Source: Entoloma clypeatum
Taxonomy: Eukaryota; Basidiomycota; Agaricomycetes; Agaricales; Entolomataceae
Length of the DNA stretch: 64,000 bases
Reading direction: 5' to 3'
Assembly: GCA_963565915.1 (NCBI GenBank)
Contig: OY751490.1
Coordinates: 3,162,001-3,226,000, forward strand
Shown: positions 31,284 through 42,700 of the stretch, piece after piece
Numbering within the stretch: the stretch's first letter is position 1
Layout of the letters: each line of letters opens with the position of its first letter
The notes under the pieces: model-generated
The model's database searches: none
Told to the model about the DNA's origin: nothing
What the model saw: only the letters and a program-made list of their open reading frames with translations
Program-made: the position numbers and the translations under genes

Positions 31284-31653
31284 CGTATGAGTGAGGAATA
31301 TACAGAAGGCGGGTCACCTTCAAACACGAAACTACCTCCGTATCCGAGGCTTAAAGGGTCGGAAGCCAAAATCCACGGTTATCGGCCATGACATACCGTG
31401 TCATCATTGTAAAGTGAGTTGGAATTGTTGAGGTTTAGTCGTCAGACTGGAAGTCTACCAGATGGTCACGGTGGAATACTTTCGAAAGTAGAAAATGAAT
31501 GCATTCGGAGTGCTAGCCTGAGTGCAGGTTGGTGTCGCTATTAATAGGTAATTGGTTTTCGAAACTGCCTTTCGGAATTCGCCGAGCGTGGACTCCTCCT
31601 CTTCGGAGCCTCTATCGTCGCATAGTGTCCTGAGCGGCTCACAGCCCCACTCA

Positions 31654-32457
31654 ATGAGCTCAACAAATACTCTTGAAATTGAAGATGAAGAGGAGAGGGA
31701 AAGGAGAATCCGTAAGTCCGTTACCAGCGATCAATGCCCGAACTGCCAACGTCCGACTAGAGACGTCTCTTGAACGGCTCAACACATCGTCCGCCGCGCC
31801 CCAACCGCAGCCCTCCCGACAGCTCGAATTCGGAATCCACTCGACCCCTCACTTCGTACCTCCACCTACCGAACGTCTGCATCACAGTGAACTTTTGATT
31901 TTAACCTTCTGCCTACGACTGATGCTTCGTCTTTTTATATCATTGTTTCCACTGTAGTTTTGTCACGCGTACAAGCCTTTCTCCCTGCTCTTGAGGCATC
32001 CAACAACGATCTAGCGCAGAGAGCGAAAGAAAACCCCAATAGTGTTGATATAGAACATTTATCAGCCAATACAGAAAAATACATTGAAATGGTGTGTGTG
32101 TGTCCCCCTTTAATGCACTTCGCTCCTGTTCACTTCCAACGCGTTGAACACCAGAATCTCGGCCTCGGCATCTTCGAACAACGTTCCTTCCAGACATCCT
32201 CAAACTCTCCTTCTGACACTGAAAAGACCGTTTCTAGCGCATCTTCTTCCTCTTCCGATGGCTCTACCTCAGGCTGGGATTCAGACGAATCGGACTCGGA
32301 CGCCGAGATCATCACTTGCTTTACCCCCAGTCGCCCCATGAAGCCCCTGCCAAGGCGGAGGTTGGCCGGTACGGTGACGGCAGCAGGCAATTCTCCAGAG
32401 GTTGTCATTCTAGACCAAGCAGAGAAGAACATGGCAGCTTCAACGGGCGACAGTTAG
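31654..32457 (+). CDS. NOPCHAP1-like box C/D snoRNP assembly chaperone (DUF4598)
   Basis: Exons 31654-31711, 31761-31886, 31958-32091 and 32155-32457 sum to 621 nt (206 aa). An in-frame ATG at 31552 would add 34 residues. The core LSRVQAFLPALEASNNDLAQRA..PNSVDIEHL...YIEM joined to NLGLGIFEQ is the conserved block of the human C12orf45/NOPCHAP1 family, which links NOP58 to the R2TP chaperone during snoRNP assembly. A Ser/Asp/Glu-rich low-complexity region and a C-terminal EVVILDQ motif, also like the human protein, follow. Introns are 49, 71 and 63 nt. It is divergent from the DUF6533 gene with a short shared upstream region. Confidence 0.8.
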
Positions 32458-33626
32458 GAGGGAGAGTTTTATACTATCCCGTTGATTACTGACCGAGATG
32501 GAGCGCGGCACCGATCTCTGGAGATATCTTGGGGGTAACGTATGATGTAGCTGACCGCTCTCTAATTTACCATCTGAATGTGCCATATTCAGGCCTATTG
32601 CCATTCTTCCATCCTGATATTTGCTTTTCATTATTGAACTGGGCAAAAAGCATATATCGTTCCCGAAATGTGAATCCACGAAAGATCGAGTCTGTTCCAG
32701 CATGAATATTGAATACTACTGATCTTGTGAAGAGACAGAAACTCGGTGCTCTATATGGAATGTAACGAGAAGTTACGCCATTACGGGTTACAGTTATGAT
32801 ATCAATGTTCCAGCCTGACTCATGCACTCTTAAAAGGAATCCCAAGCACCATCTCGCATGTGCGTCAACGCCAGAGACCATGCACCGAAAGCGCGGAATG
32901 AACTCTCGGGACGCAGTATATAAAGGGTTCGCCGGAGGGATGATGAGTTGGTCAAGCCCGGGAGTGGTGCGTGTTCGGAGGATATGTGAGACGACTGTTC
33001 CAGATACTAGTAGCTTGATGGGTTTGAAGACAACCGGGGGATGTCAAAGAGGGTGATGTGTCGAAGTAAGCGACTAAGTAGGACACTACATAAATAGCGA
33101 AGGTAAAATGATGAAATACTAGGAATGCACCTAGAATGGAGAGTACAGAGTATAATTTAAAAACAGAACGGAAGGGGCGCCCGATGCATCGCGCGGTCGT
33201 CCCAGATGCACAGTATGAGCGACAGGCTGGATCCAGAGTAGCTTGCAAAGCTGTGAACTGATGTTGTCAAAAACCAAAAGAAAAATATTTGCATAGATAA
33301 TTTACTACAAGTTACAACAAATGGTGGTCTATAGAGTTAATCATGCAGAGGAACGTTGTACTGTGTGCCAAAAGCTAAGTGGATACAAGGTGACCGTCTA
33401 GAAAAATATTCCAAAGAGGAAGGGAGGAGGGAAGCCGTCCAGTGGGGCAGTCAAGGGCCAGACATCATGCAGGTTGTGGTAAGAATCGCAGAGGGTAAAT
33501 AACTTAAGTGTAAAGGATGAAACGAAGAATGCAAGGCGAGCAGAAGAAAACCAAAGAAGGGAAAGAAAAGAAGAAGATCGAAGAGAGAAAGCAAAAGAAA
33601 AGCGACCAATAAAGGACACACATGCG
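32458..33626. other. 1.2 kb convergent intergenic region
   Basis: Lies between the 3' ends of the NOPCHAP1-like and J-domain genes. Short frames only. A purine-rich stretch (about 33520-33600) would be pyrimidine-rich 3' sequence of the J-domain transcript. No element ends found. Confidence 0.5.
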
Positions 33627-34898
33627 TCATTTCAAGACACGTTCCATCCTATCAAGCACGAGATCCAACCCGCGAATTAGCAACGTCACATGGCGGGGAA
33701 ATATGATCGCTTGTTGCTCAGCTGGGCGTCCCTCAGGCTGGGTTTCGCCCCCGCCCCGCGCACGGTCGCAGTATTGTTCACGCAGGGCGCGCTCGAGCGC
33801 GATTGGGAGACTGAGTGTAATTCGGGTGAGCTGGATGGTGAGGCGGGAGCGCCCAAGGATGTCAAAATAGGATAGGGAGCGGAAAGCGTGTTGGACTTCG
33901 AGAAGGCGGGTGAGTTCAGTGTGGAGGGCGTAGATGCAGGTCCGACATGCTGGGGGACACAAAGATGTTAGGGAACGGTGCATAGGAAAAGACAAGGCAT
34001 ACTGAGTGCGCGTTGACGGATTGCTTCGAGGGTGGAAAGGACAGAATCGATGCCATCATCGCCAAGCTTCATAGAAGGGTTGATGTCATTGATTGCTCCT
34101 GCAGCGATGATGTGATGAGAATGAATGTCGGGCAGGGGGGGTAACGCGTACTGAGGAGAGTGCGTATTACTTCCAGATCGCCGTCTAGGAAGTCATTGAA
34201 GACACCAATAACGACGCTCCTGAATGTCTCGTCTGCGTGACTTGCAGGGTGCGCTGAGAACGCGTCGTATGATGCTGAGGAAGAGGAACGCGAATCATAC
34301 AGGCGGCGTGAGGAGGGTTTGGAGAGAACGTCGTAGGCGACAGCGACCTTTTGAAAGGCGTACGTTGCGTCGGGGTCATGTGGGAATTTACTACAAGGAG
34401 TTAGATGTTTGAGTCAGATTCGGGTTGGAGCGCGTTGATAAGGAGGGAAATGGATGATAAGAGAGGGAGATAGCAGGTGGGAAGAGAAACGCACTCTGGA
34501 TGGCAGACGCGACTGCGTGCGAGGTAAGCGCGGCGGAGGGTTATGTGGTCGAGGTTTGCGGATTTGGAGACGCCAAGGATGTCGTAGAGGTTGTTGCTGC
34601 GGAGTATTTCTTGAACGAGGTTGGCCTTGTCGACGTATCGTTTGGATTTGTGTGACGGAGATTGTTCTTGGGACGAGGAAGACAGAGACGAAATGCGAGG
34701 GTCTGTTACCCAAGTCAGATACTTGCGCTGGTAGGCAGCGATGTCGGCGTCTTCTTCCTCGTCAATTGGGAGGTGGAAGTAGTTGCTCGCTGTGTGTGGG
34801 AGTGTGAGACGACTGTTTTTTTTGTGAGGCTTTGGACGGGTTACCTGCCGATATTGCGTATGAGAGCATCGTTAAGAGAGTGTGCGACAGACCACATC
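33627..34898 (-). CDS. J-domain (DnaJ-like) co-chaperone, 353 aa
   Basis: Exons 34898-34495, 34390-34152, 34098-34003 and 33949-33627 sum to 1062 nt. A charged N-terminal region of about 100 residues precedes the J domain: LYDILGVSKSANLDHITLRR, the HPD signature formed across the first splice (CHPDK), and FQKVAVAYDVLSKPSSRRLYD. The rest holds a helical region with a CRTC motif and LTRLLEVQHAFRSLSYFDI, known to me only as a tail of agaricomycete J proteins. HPD stimulates Hsp70 ATPase, so a cytosolic or nuclear co-chaperone is likely; no signal peptide, TM helix or zinc-finger domain is present. The start was chosen because the exon is then open from ATG 34898 with no need for an extra intron. 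Confidence 0.85.
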
Positions 34899-34993
34899 GA
34901 CTTCCATGAGTCTAATTTCAAAAAAAAAACGAGATTGTCGAGTTGCATCACAACATGTGATTCGAGATATCGTCACGTGAATTCGATCTATTC

Positions 34994-36348
34994 CTACGGT
35001 GTCGCGAGGCTCGCGTCAAGCGCGATACAAAAACTCCTCATCGCCCGCCTCACCTCTCCTCGCTCTCCCATCACCGTCAAATGAATCGCCGCCACGTCTG
35101 TAGCGGACGTTGCGCTTAGCTCGAATCGACCAAACGCCCAATTCAAGATGTACAACCCTTCGCCCTGCAGGCGCACAAACCCCTTTATTCTCCACAGCAG
35201 CTCCTTCGAAAGATTGTTCAACGCGGAGATCAACGTCTCCCTTTCAATGCCTTTGTCACCCGTGTCTTTTGATGAATGGCTGACTTGCTCGACCTCCGCC
35301 TGTAATACAGAAGCGGACGAGCGACAGTCGCACGTCCCCTCACCGTGCGAGTGATTGTGCGGTCCGCGGAAAAACCCACGGTACACTGTGGCTGTCTCCA
35401 CTTCTTCGTTGTGTGATGAAACAACCCCAAGTGATATTTGCTTGTCGTCAAGAAACAGGGTGGTTTCTAATCCGAAGATAAGATTGGGGTCGACACCCTT
35501 TTTGCCTTTACACCGGAATTTAGGGGTCTGGTCATTGAGGGTGTTCAGATGATCGAGAACGACATCAAGAGCGCGGTCAGAGACATGCTCCCATTTATTC
35601 TTTGACAAATTGTCGGACTGAGGGGGTATGTGGATAAGGATTTCACGTACGATCAGAATGATATCGCTGTAGCTGGCTTGCATCCTGGCAGTAGGCGATG
35701 TGTCCTCATATCCAGCAAAGTTTTCCGCATCTATAACAGTGATGATGGCGTCTAGCTTCAAATCGCCTTGTGTTTCTCGCTCTATTTCACGGATTTGGAA
35801 AGCAAGGGTAGCAGGGAACGCTGATCCACTATGTTGTCGAGTTGTCAGGTTGAGTGGTAGACATCATGCATCATGGAGGAAAGGCGCGCACGAGCATTCG
35901 ATGATTATACGGTCTGGACGGAAGTTGTCTATGGGATTATGGCTGGAGATATAGGGGCGTGGGTTCGAAAGGTGTGGACATACCTCTAATCTCTAACAAG
36001 GCCGTCTGCATTTGTCCAACAAGTACACAACACCTGGAAAGTGTCAACACGCACTGGTATCTGAAATTGGACTGCAACTCACATACATGCACCCGTTCAA
36101 AATTTCGCTGACCGCCGTCAGGCTGGACTGCTGTGCCAGTTTGCTGTCGACTGCGATTCGATCACATAGTAAGAAAGAAGGGTTCCGACGCAAGGTAGTG
36201 TCTCCTCGCCTTCGACATCCCCGAACTCGTTTTTGAGTAGGACGACCTTGTAATCCTTTGGAAGCTGTGGTAGAAGGGAGAGAATAATCGACGTTTTGCC
36301 TGCGCCGAGGAAACCAGTGAAGACGGTAATCGGGATGGGAGTTGACAT
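34994..36348 (-). CDS. CobW/COG0523 G3E-family GTPase (putative zinc metallochaperone), 374 aa
   Basis: Exons 36348-36210, 36150-36087, 36033-35984, 35928-35892 and 35828-34994 sum to 1125 nt. The P-loop GFLGAGKTS is at the N-terminus. The metal-binding CXCC motif (GCMCC) is rebuilt across the second intron; EIRDNFRPDRIIIECSGSAFP and the VIDAENF stretch are typical of the family. The C-terminal CobW domain ends near 34994. A His-rich linker (HNHSHGEGTC) may bind metal. COG0523 proteins such as ZNG1 hand zinc to client enzymes. The first intron seems to start with GC (GAAG/GCGAGG) and to end CAG. The gene is 95 bp upstream of the J-domain gene on the same strand and divergent from SWS1. Confidence 0.88.
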
Positions 36349-36618
36349 TACGGCTCGGACTTGAAATATGTTTCCCTCACAGGCAGAAGCTATGTATAAA
36401 CTCGCCCTTTCCGCCCTCCATTCATGAGACGCGAGGCGTCGCTCGCCTCGTCAATATCTACAATCAAAAGCCCTTGAGCCTTTGCGCGTAGGGGAAATTT
36501 GCTGAGAACGAGCGTACAAGTCGAAATGAAGTGGAGAAAAACATTCGCAGTCGAGAGACTGGATGATGCCTTGTTCATGCCCAAGTACCGGCCACTAAGT
36601 TATCACTGTCACGGTTGC
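36349..36618. promoter_or_regulatory. Divergent promoter between CobW GTPase and SWS1 genes
   Basis: 270 bp between the two start codons. No clear TATA box. It must hold both promoters if the start choices are right. Confidence 0.45.
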
Positions 36619-37209
36619 ATGCCTTCTTCTGAACTCTTGAGAATCGCAGACTCGGTCATAGAATCCATAGAAAATGAGGGCTGTATGTTCCTATCTATAT
36701 GTTTACTGCAAATCACCAACTGCATGACTAGCCCACAAGTAACAGATGATATCTTACGCAAACTACACATAGTCTTTCCAGAGAGCATTTTGCTCGGTGC
36801 ATTAGATCTCCTTGATCACCAGAAAGGCAAGAACGGTTCTACCTACCTTTACGAAGCACTTTCGAGCTAGAATAACGATGCAGTCATCAAGCATACCACA
36901 CCATGGTCTTATCCACAATACAAAGTACTCGACTCGACTGATCAATACAATGTTTACCTGGACATGTCAATTTCCGTGATTCCATTCTATTGTTCATGTC
37001 CTGCCTTTGCATATATTGTACTTTCTGCAGGGTCCGAACTTATGGTACGTGTCTTCGGTTCAAATATAAACTACATGCAAGGTCTTTAATTCTTTTAGTG
37101 CAAGCATGTTCTAGCTGTTTGGCTTGCCGATAAAATATCGCTTTTCATCGAGCGTCCAATGAACCCGGATGACGTTCAAGCCATGATGATCGAGCTTTAC
37201 AAGGAGTGA
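36619..37209 (+). CDS. SWS1/ZSWIM7-like SWIM zinc-finger protein, 140 aa
   Basis: Exons 36619-36682, 36740-36826, 36884-37044 and 37099-37209 sum to 423 nt, giving 140 aa, the same length as human ZSWIM7. The N-terminal half carries LRKLHIVFPESILLGALDLLD, equivalent to the ZSWIM7 block before the finger. The SWIM finger is YCSCPAFAYIVLS...ELMCKHVLAVWLA (CXC..CXH, the last Cys-His formed after the third intron). SWS1 with its Rad51-paralog partner (the Shu complex) promotes Rad51 loading in homologous recombination. The second intron (36827-36883) begins AAAG/GCAAGA, a classical GC-AG donor; without it the frame stops at 36868-36870. Confidence 0.85.
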
Positions 37210-37910
37210 AGACACACCAGTCGGCAAATCGGCGTTCGATTGAAGTTGACTATCCAGTCTCGTATTAGCTACATTTCTGATCTACGGCCGGGTAACAATG
37301 TCTTAGAAGTAATGGTATTTGCTCCGTTCCTGGTCTGGTAGGTTTCTAATGCTGACTTTCGACGTCAACAAGCTCATACTTGTCCTCTCTTAACCTCCAC
37401 TCCAAAAGCGAAGCGTACTCCTTCAAACGTTTCGCCAATGACGACAGGAGACCATCTCTTTCATCTTCAGCATCGGTGTCCCTTGGCATCCTTGCCCTTC
37501 TATTTTCCATCGATCTATTCGGCACACTCTCTTCGAAGTTTACCGGGGACGGGGTCCAATGCATACACGAGCATTACGATGCGGGAACAAGCTCATGTGG
37601 TTTCGTCTGCTTGTGCCAGCACGACCGCTGAGGAGGGGACAACTGGGCACAACAGGAGGTGGCAGCACTGTACAACCAGACGCAGCTGACCGCCGTCACC
37701 GTCACGAATTGAGTTCAAGTTAATTTCCGGGAATTGACCAAAATATCCCTGCGGTATACAAGTTACATAAACAACGGGAGACGAGACGCATCGGAAAGAG
37801 AAGATATCACGTTTGTTCATCAAGTACTAGGTAAAACAGACCATAATTTGTAAGGAACCCACTTAGCCTGCGATTTGGACTGCTCAAAAATGGCTGCCCC
37901 TTGGTCGGAA
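37210..37910. other. About 700 bp with one doubtful small frame
   Basis: Convergent region between SWS1 and the FAD oxidase. A minus-strand frame of 72 codons (37346-37564) is charged and helical (LAKRLKEYASLLEWRLRED) but has no family I know and no clear upstream exon. It could be the last exon of a small gene or chance. Confidence 0.4.
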
Positions 37911-39425
37911 TTACGAACGATAATCGCCGACAGCAAACTTGTTTGCCGTGAAAACAAGATTCGGGTCGATAGTCTTCTTGGTCTGGACCAGTGTCTGATA
38001 CTTCTTCTCAGAGTCGTAATAATGCTTGTGTGCGGCAGGGAGGTCTGTATCACGAGAACCCCACAAGAGGCGACGATCTTGTTTCGAGAACTTCCCGTTC
38101 TTGCCCACTCCTTCTTCATCGTTCTTTTCTACCCATTCTCGTGCCCTCGCCTTTACATGCTTTCCCCCGTCGTAGAAGACATCCATCGTACACGAAAACG
38201 TCGAGTCACGCCGCCAGCTGAACGACATGTCATTGTTCGGATCCTGCGTCCAGAACCGTGAATTTTGTCCGCCGACGGATATATACTGCGCCGAAATGTA
38301 GTGGTGGCCAGCCGGCTCGAGCAGAAATTCATTCAAACGGCCAGTAACCCAACTCGACCAACCATCTTCCACCAATGTCTTGGATTCGGTAATGTAGGCG
38401 CGCTTGAAGTACGGCAACTGGAACTCTCGAGCGATGGGGAATACCCAAAACGAGCAGAGCGTGGACATGGGGGCCTGCGCGTCGTTAAGCACAGCACCCT
38501 CGTGGTGGTCCATGGGACCGCCGAGGGCATCTTTGATTTTTTGGAAGAACGCAGGGTTGTACTCCTGGCCCTCGCCCTCTAAATTGGCCCACTGGACAAA
38601 GACAACGATTCCTGACTGTAGCTTGCCTTCCACCGCTCGCGCGCTCAACACAGTGAGACTATAGTCGAAATCAGCTGGTGTTTCAGCCGTGCCAACCTCC
38701 GCGACCATGATATCCAGTAGCGCTTTGAAAAGTTTGGGCGTGTAGGGAACCCTGCCGAACATACCGCGCGATTTGGGATGATCCTCGTCCCTGTGGACTT
38801 TCAACCGGAGGTCCGTGATCACCCCAAAGTTTCCGGGACTGCCACCCATAATGGCGAAAAACAATTCCTTGTCCGACTCAACGCCGCGTTCGACCCATCG
38901 CACCACACCGTCTGCAGTGATGATGCGGACCCCCTGGACGCAGTCCGCGAAAAGACCGAAGCTACGGATAAGGTGGCCGTAGCCCCCAGTCTGGACGTGC
39001 CCCCCCAGGTTGACGTAGCTGCATTGACCTGTAGGCACGAATCGCCCAGCTGCCTTGAGCTTGTCCATGAATTTGATGAGCGTGGTGCTAATGCCGACGG
39101 TGACCAGGGTGTTAGTGGGATCGGTGAAGACAAAGTCCGTGTAGGTCTGAGACAGGTCGAGCTGGATGTTCTTGCCGGTGGCAGAGGACGCGCCGGTGTA
39201 GTGATGACCTCCGGTGCGGATTGCGATACCAACGTCCTGGCTCTTCGCGAAGTTGATGACCTGGATGACGTCGGCATCGCCTGCGGGGTAGATCACTGCG
39301 TCGGGATGGACGAGATATTCTTTGTATGAGCTCCAAGCGTACTGATAGATGCTGTGGTCGTAAACTTCATCGACGCGTCGTACGATTTTCCCCTGGATAC
39401 CGGCGGCCAATATCTCGACCGACAT
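37911..39425 (-). CDS. FAD-linked oxidase of the berberine-bridge type, 504 aa, intronless
   Basis: Single open frame from ATG 39425. The FAD-binding PCMH domain carries RTGGHHYTG (residues 70-78), whose first His (74) is placed for 8-alpha-histidyl FAD linkage. The equivalent of the second, cysteinyl, linkage site (usually GHxCGGG) reads GHVQTGGYG (142-150), so only single covalent attachment is expected. The BBE C-terminal motif (NLVFTANKFAVGDYRS) is present. No signal peptide, so it is probably cytosolic, unlike many secreted fungal BBE oxidases. Substrates of the family are alcohols, sugars or secondary metabolites; none can be named here. The lack of introns contrasts with all neighbouring genes. 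It shares a 341-bp divergent promoter region with CWH43. Confidence 0.92.
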   Translation of the reverse strand: MSVEILAAGIQGKIVRRVDEVYDHSIYQYAWSSYKEYLVHPDAVIYPAGDADVIQVINFAKSQDVGIAIRTGGHHYTGASSATGKNIQLDLSQTYTDFVFTDPTNTLVTVGISTTLIKFMDKLKAAGRFVPTGQCSYVNLGGHVQTGGYGHLIRSFGLFADCVQGVRIITADGVVRWVERGVESDKELFFAIMGGSPGNFGVITDLRLKVHRDEDHPKSRGMFGRVPYTPKLFKALLDIMVAEVGTAETPADFDYSLTVLSARAVEGKLQSGIVVFVQWANLEGEGQEYNPAFFQKIKDALGGPMDHHEGAVLNDAQAPMSTLCSFWVFPIAREFQLPYFKRAYITESKTLVEDGWSSWVTGRLNEFLLEPAGHHYISAQYISVGGQNSRFWTQDPNNDMSFSWRRDSTFSCTMDVFYDGGKHVKARAREWVEKNDEEGVGKNGKFSKQDRRLLWGSRDTDLPAAHKHYYDSEKKYQTLVQTKKTIDPNLVFTANKFAVGDYRS

Positions 39426-39766
39426 GATGAATGTGTATGTGTTGTGTGGGACAGCGAGGAAGTGGACGAGAGCGAGTAAGAGAGGAGGAAGCTCAAGGCG
39501 CGAGAAAGAGTGCGGGTGTCCTTACAAAAACGGGAGCATTTTAAGCCATCCTGGCAAGGGGCAGTGCGACCTCCACGGAAGAACTGCGATATCAATCAAC
39601 CGCACAATACCCATAGAATTCACTACGGGTTAGGCACAGGTTTGGTGAAACTGAAGAGATAAGATACAAACATGTTTTTTTATATAAATAGAACACCGGA
39701 ATGTGGAAGCGCTGACGTCACATCCTTGACTGATCAGAATTGGTTCAATACCTGTTCTGAACCCTC
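39426..39766. promoter_or_regulatory. Divergent promoter, FAD oxidase / CWH43
   Basis: 341 bp between start codons. A TATA-like TATATAAATA at 39681-39690 lies 76-85 bp upstream of the CWH43 ATG on the plus strand. A TGACGTCA palindrome at 39713-39720 matches the CRE site bound by bZIP (ATF/CREB) factors. Confidence 0.5.
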
Positions 39767-42700
39767 ATGCCTACAAAATTAAATGTCTCTCCAGCCAGAA
39801 CATCGTTCGTCCTCAATGCCGCGCTCGTCGCCCGACTTCATACGTGCTTCGCATACACGGCTTTTGCCCTTGCCCTTGTTCTGGGCTGTGTCTTCCACTA
39901 CAAGAAGATCGTGAAGAACGGCGTAGCGGGATACCCTGAGGAGTGGTTCCCCTCAGTTTCGGCGACGTATGTCCAATGACCGCGAGGTTACAATTTCGAA
40001 AGCTGGGCGCCGTGTTGATTTGTTAACAGGATAGGAGATTGGTACCCGGAGCGAAATTTATTCCAAATTGTCATCGCTCTCACCTCTGGTAGGTACTCCC
40101 GATATGTCTATGGATGGCGTGATATATGGTTCGTGTTGCAGGCCCACGCCTTGGGCTTGTGCTCTTCCAGTATTATCTTCATCACGCGACGCGCCCTTCT
40201 CTCTCGACCGTCGTTTTCGTCTTTGGACTGCTGCGGACTCTGTCATGTGGTGGTTGGGTATACATCACATCCAGCGATGATCATGACGTGCATGATTTCT
40301 TCATGATCCTCTATATGGTGTGCAATATCCCGTGGATGCTTGGGGGCGTTGCATGTACATCTGAAACAAGTGTGAAGAGGAAGAGGCGAGTCTGGTTTCG
40401 TTACCCTTTCAGATAGCTGACTCGATATTTCTCAAAGGACTGCTGTGGCGACTGCGTCCGTGTCGTTTCTCGCGAGTTCGTGGATAGTATATCTGATGCT
40501 GCGGAGTCTATAGGTTCTTTGTCTCCATTATACCTCTCATCTACTTTTTCATTCAGCATAAAGTACATAGAGTACCTGGTGGTACGATCCTTTTCTTTTC
40601 AAATTCTTTCTGCGCTGATGATCGCATAGCCTATACCCATTACAGCTTCTTCGAATGGGGCCTTATAGTGTTCGATGTCTTGTATGATGCAGTGGCTGAA
40701 CAAGAATTTAGAGTAGCCAATTTACAGGTTTGGATGAGCTCCTGAACCCTGTGATTGGCAAGTCACGCGTCTTTTCTAGATATCCTTGGGACCAATTTCC
40801 ACCACAAACGGCAGTATTGATCTGAAACAGATGTATGCACCATGCTTACCCTTGGGGATCTGGACAAGGCTAATCGCCGGCCCCAAGATCTATAGAATCT
40901 GATATCTCGATTTTGACGGCAGGTGGCAATAGCACCGAGAAAACGCAGGCCGTTAACGGAGACATCATCACAAAGCCCACCATTTCAATATCACCGCAAT
41001 TGAGACTCGTGGTTAGTTTTGTCTTTGATGTTTACCTCTGTATGCAACTCGTTTTTCCAGCCATCCAAAACCTAACCATCGCGTTTCTGTAGCATATATC
41101 TTCTGGTCGATATTCACTGCCCTCGTCCCTACCCTATTCTACTTCTCAGTCTGGGAGCTCGGCATCGCGGGGCATGAGCTAGCACTTCTCGTTACGCTCT
41201 CCCCTGTTTTCTTCGTCATCCGTCCCGTCTTTCGATGGATGAGGACAAGGCAGGGTCAGGCAGTGGGCCATGTGGTAGGTATGACGGCGGTCGGGGCTGC
41301 CATGCTCGAGGGACCTGGTGCGAGGCTTGCGGCAGTAGCGCCAGCCGTTAGCATGGGGGTTTTGAGGGCTTCAGCGGAGTGGAGTGGGGAAGAGGTCGAT
41401 ATGGGTTATGAGGGTCTAGGTGAGTGCGCCTTACGTCCCTTCATAGAGTTCGGTATACCAATCAAAAAGGATTAGTGGCTGGCTTTGGATTGACTGTTGC
41501 GGCACTTTCGAAACACTTGAATTATTCGAATAATCCTGGTATGCCATATTGATAAGTCTATCTGTGACGAAAACCAAAGTTTTGTCCGCAGTTTGGCCGT
41601 TTGTTGACGATAAATCAATGGAGACAGCCACTAGCGGAATGGTTCTTGGTCTTATTGCTGTCTACGAACAATATTCTAGGCCACCTACACCATCATTGTT
41701 ACCCCAGCAAAAGCAATATCGCCGTCGCATTTCCTCGCCACCAGGGAGCTGCATCGCCACGGCACTTCCTCTTGGTAGCTTGATTTTCACATTACATAAC
41801 CTCTTGTCGGATCCCAGCACGCTCATTGCTTGGTCCTGGACGGGATTTCAGAATGGCAAACCAAAGGGTCCAGTCCCTCACCTCCACGGCTCATTCACTC
41901 TGATAGCGCAGTGCGTTGGACTGCTCATCCCCATCGTCCTTTGTGCCGTCTCAACAGAATCAGAGACAAAGGCACCTTCCGCGTCGTACTTGCACCTCCT
42001 ATCTCAACCATGGTGGTTTGCATATGGTGCTATGAGCGCATACACCATGTATGCATGTAAAGATTCGACGGGATACGCTGGTGGGCTAGGACTTGCGGTG
42101 TTTTCGATGTCAATTTTTCCGGGGGTGCTAGGACGTGCTGCAGCGTGTGGACGGAAGAGTCCGGTTGGAACGTGGGCTGGGGCTATGGGAGTATATTGTG
42201 CCTTGACTGTAGCGAGTGTGTTGACTGTTGCATATGCATTTGTGCCTGGGGGTGTGTACTTTAGGGAGAGGACTGGCAGGTGAGAGTTGATGCGTCTTTT
42301 TCCCCTCGTAGAAGCAGCCTGACTTTTTGTCATGGTCTTTCAGTATCTTGATTATACAGATGGCATGTCTTGCGTTGGCTTTTGACTGGTCTCATCTTCG
42401 ATCCTCCCCATTGGCATTATTTGGCGGTGGTAGGAACAGTAATCTTGTGATCACTCGGTCGGCAGCGGCGTTCAGTAAAGCTCTCCTTGTGGTCGTATCG
42501 GTGCTTTCCGTATTGGGGACGTTGCACAGGTGGCCCAGTGCAGCACCGATGCCTCATAAACCTGGCCCGAGGGTTTTCAATGCGGGAATATGGACTTTGC
42601 ATTTTGGGATTGATAACAGTGGGAGGGATAGTCAGCGAGGTGTTGCAAAGCTCATTCGGTGTGGTCTTTTACAATCGGTTTTCAGTATGATGGTAACTAA

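Noticed and set aside
38778..39329. 183-codon plus-strand frame
   Set aside because: Reverse-strand shadow of the FAD oxidase.
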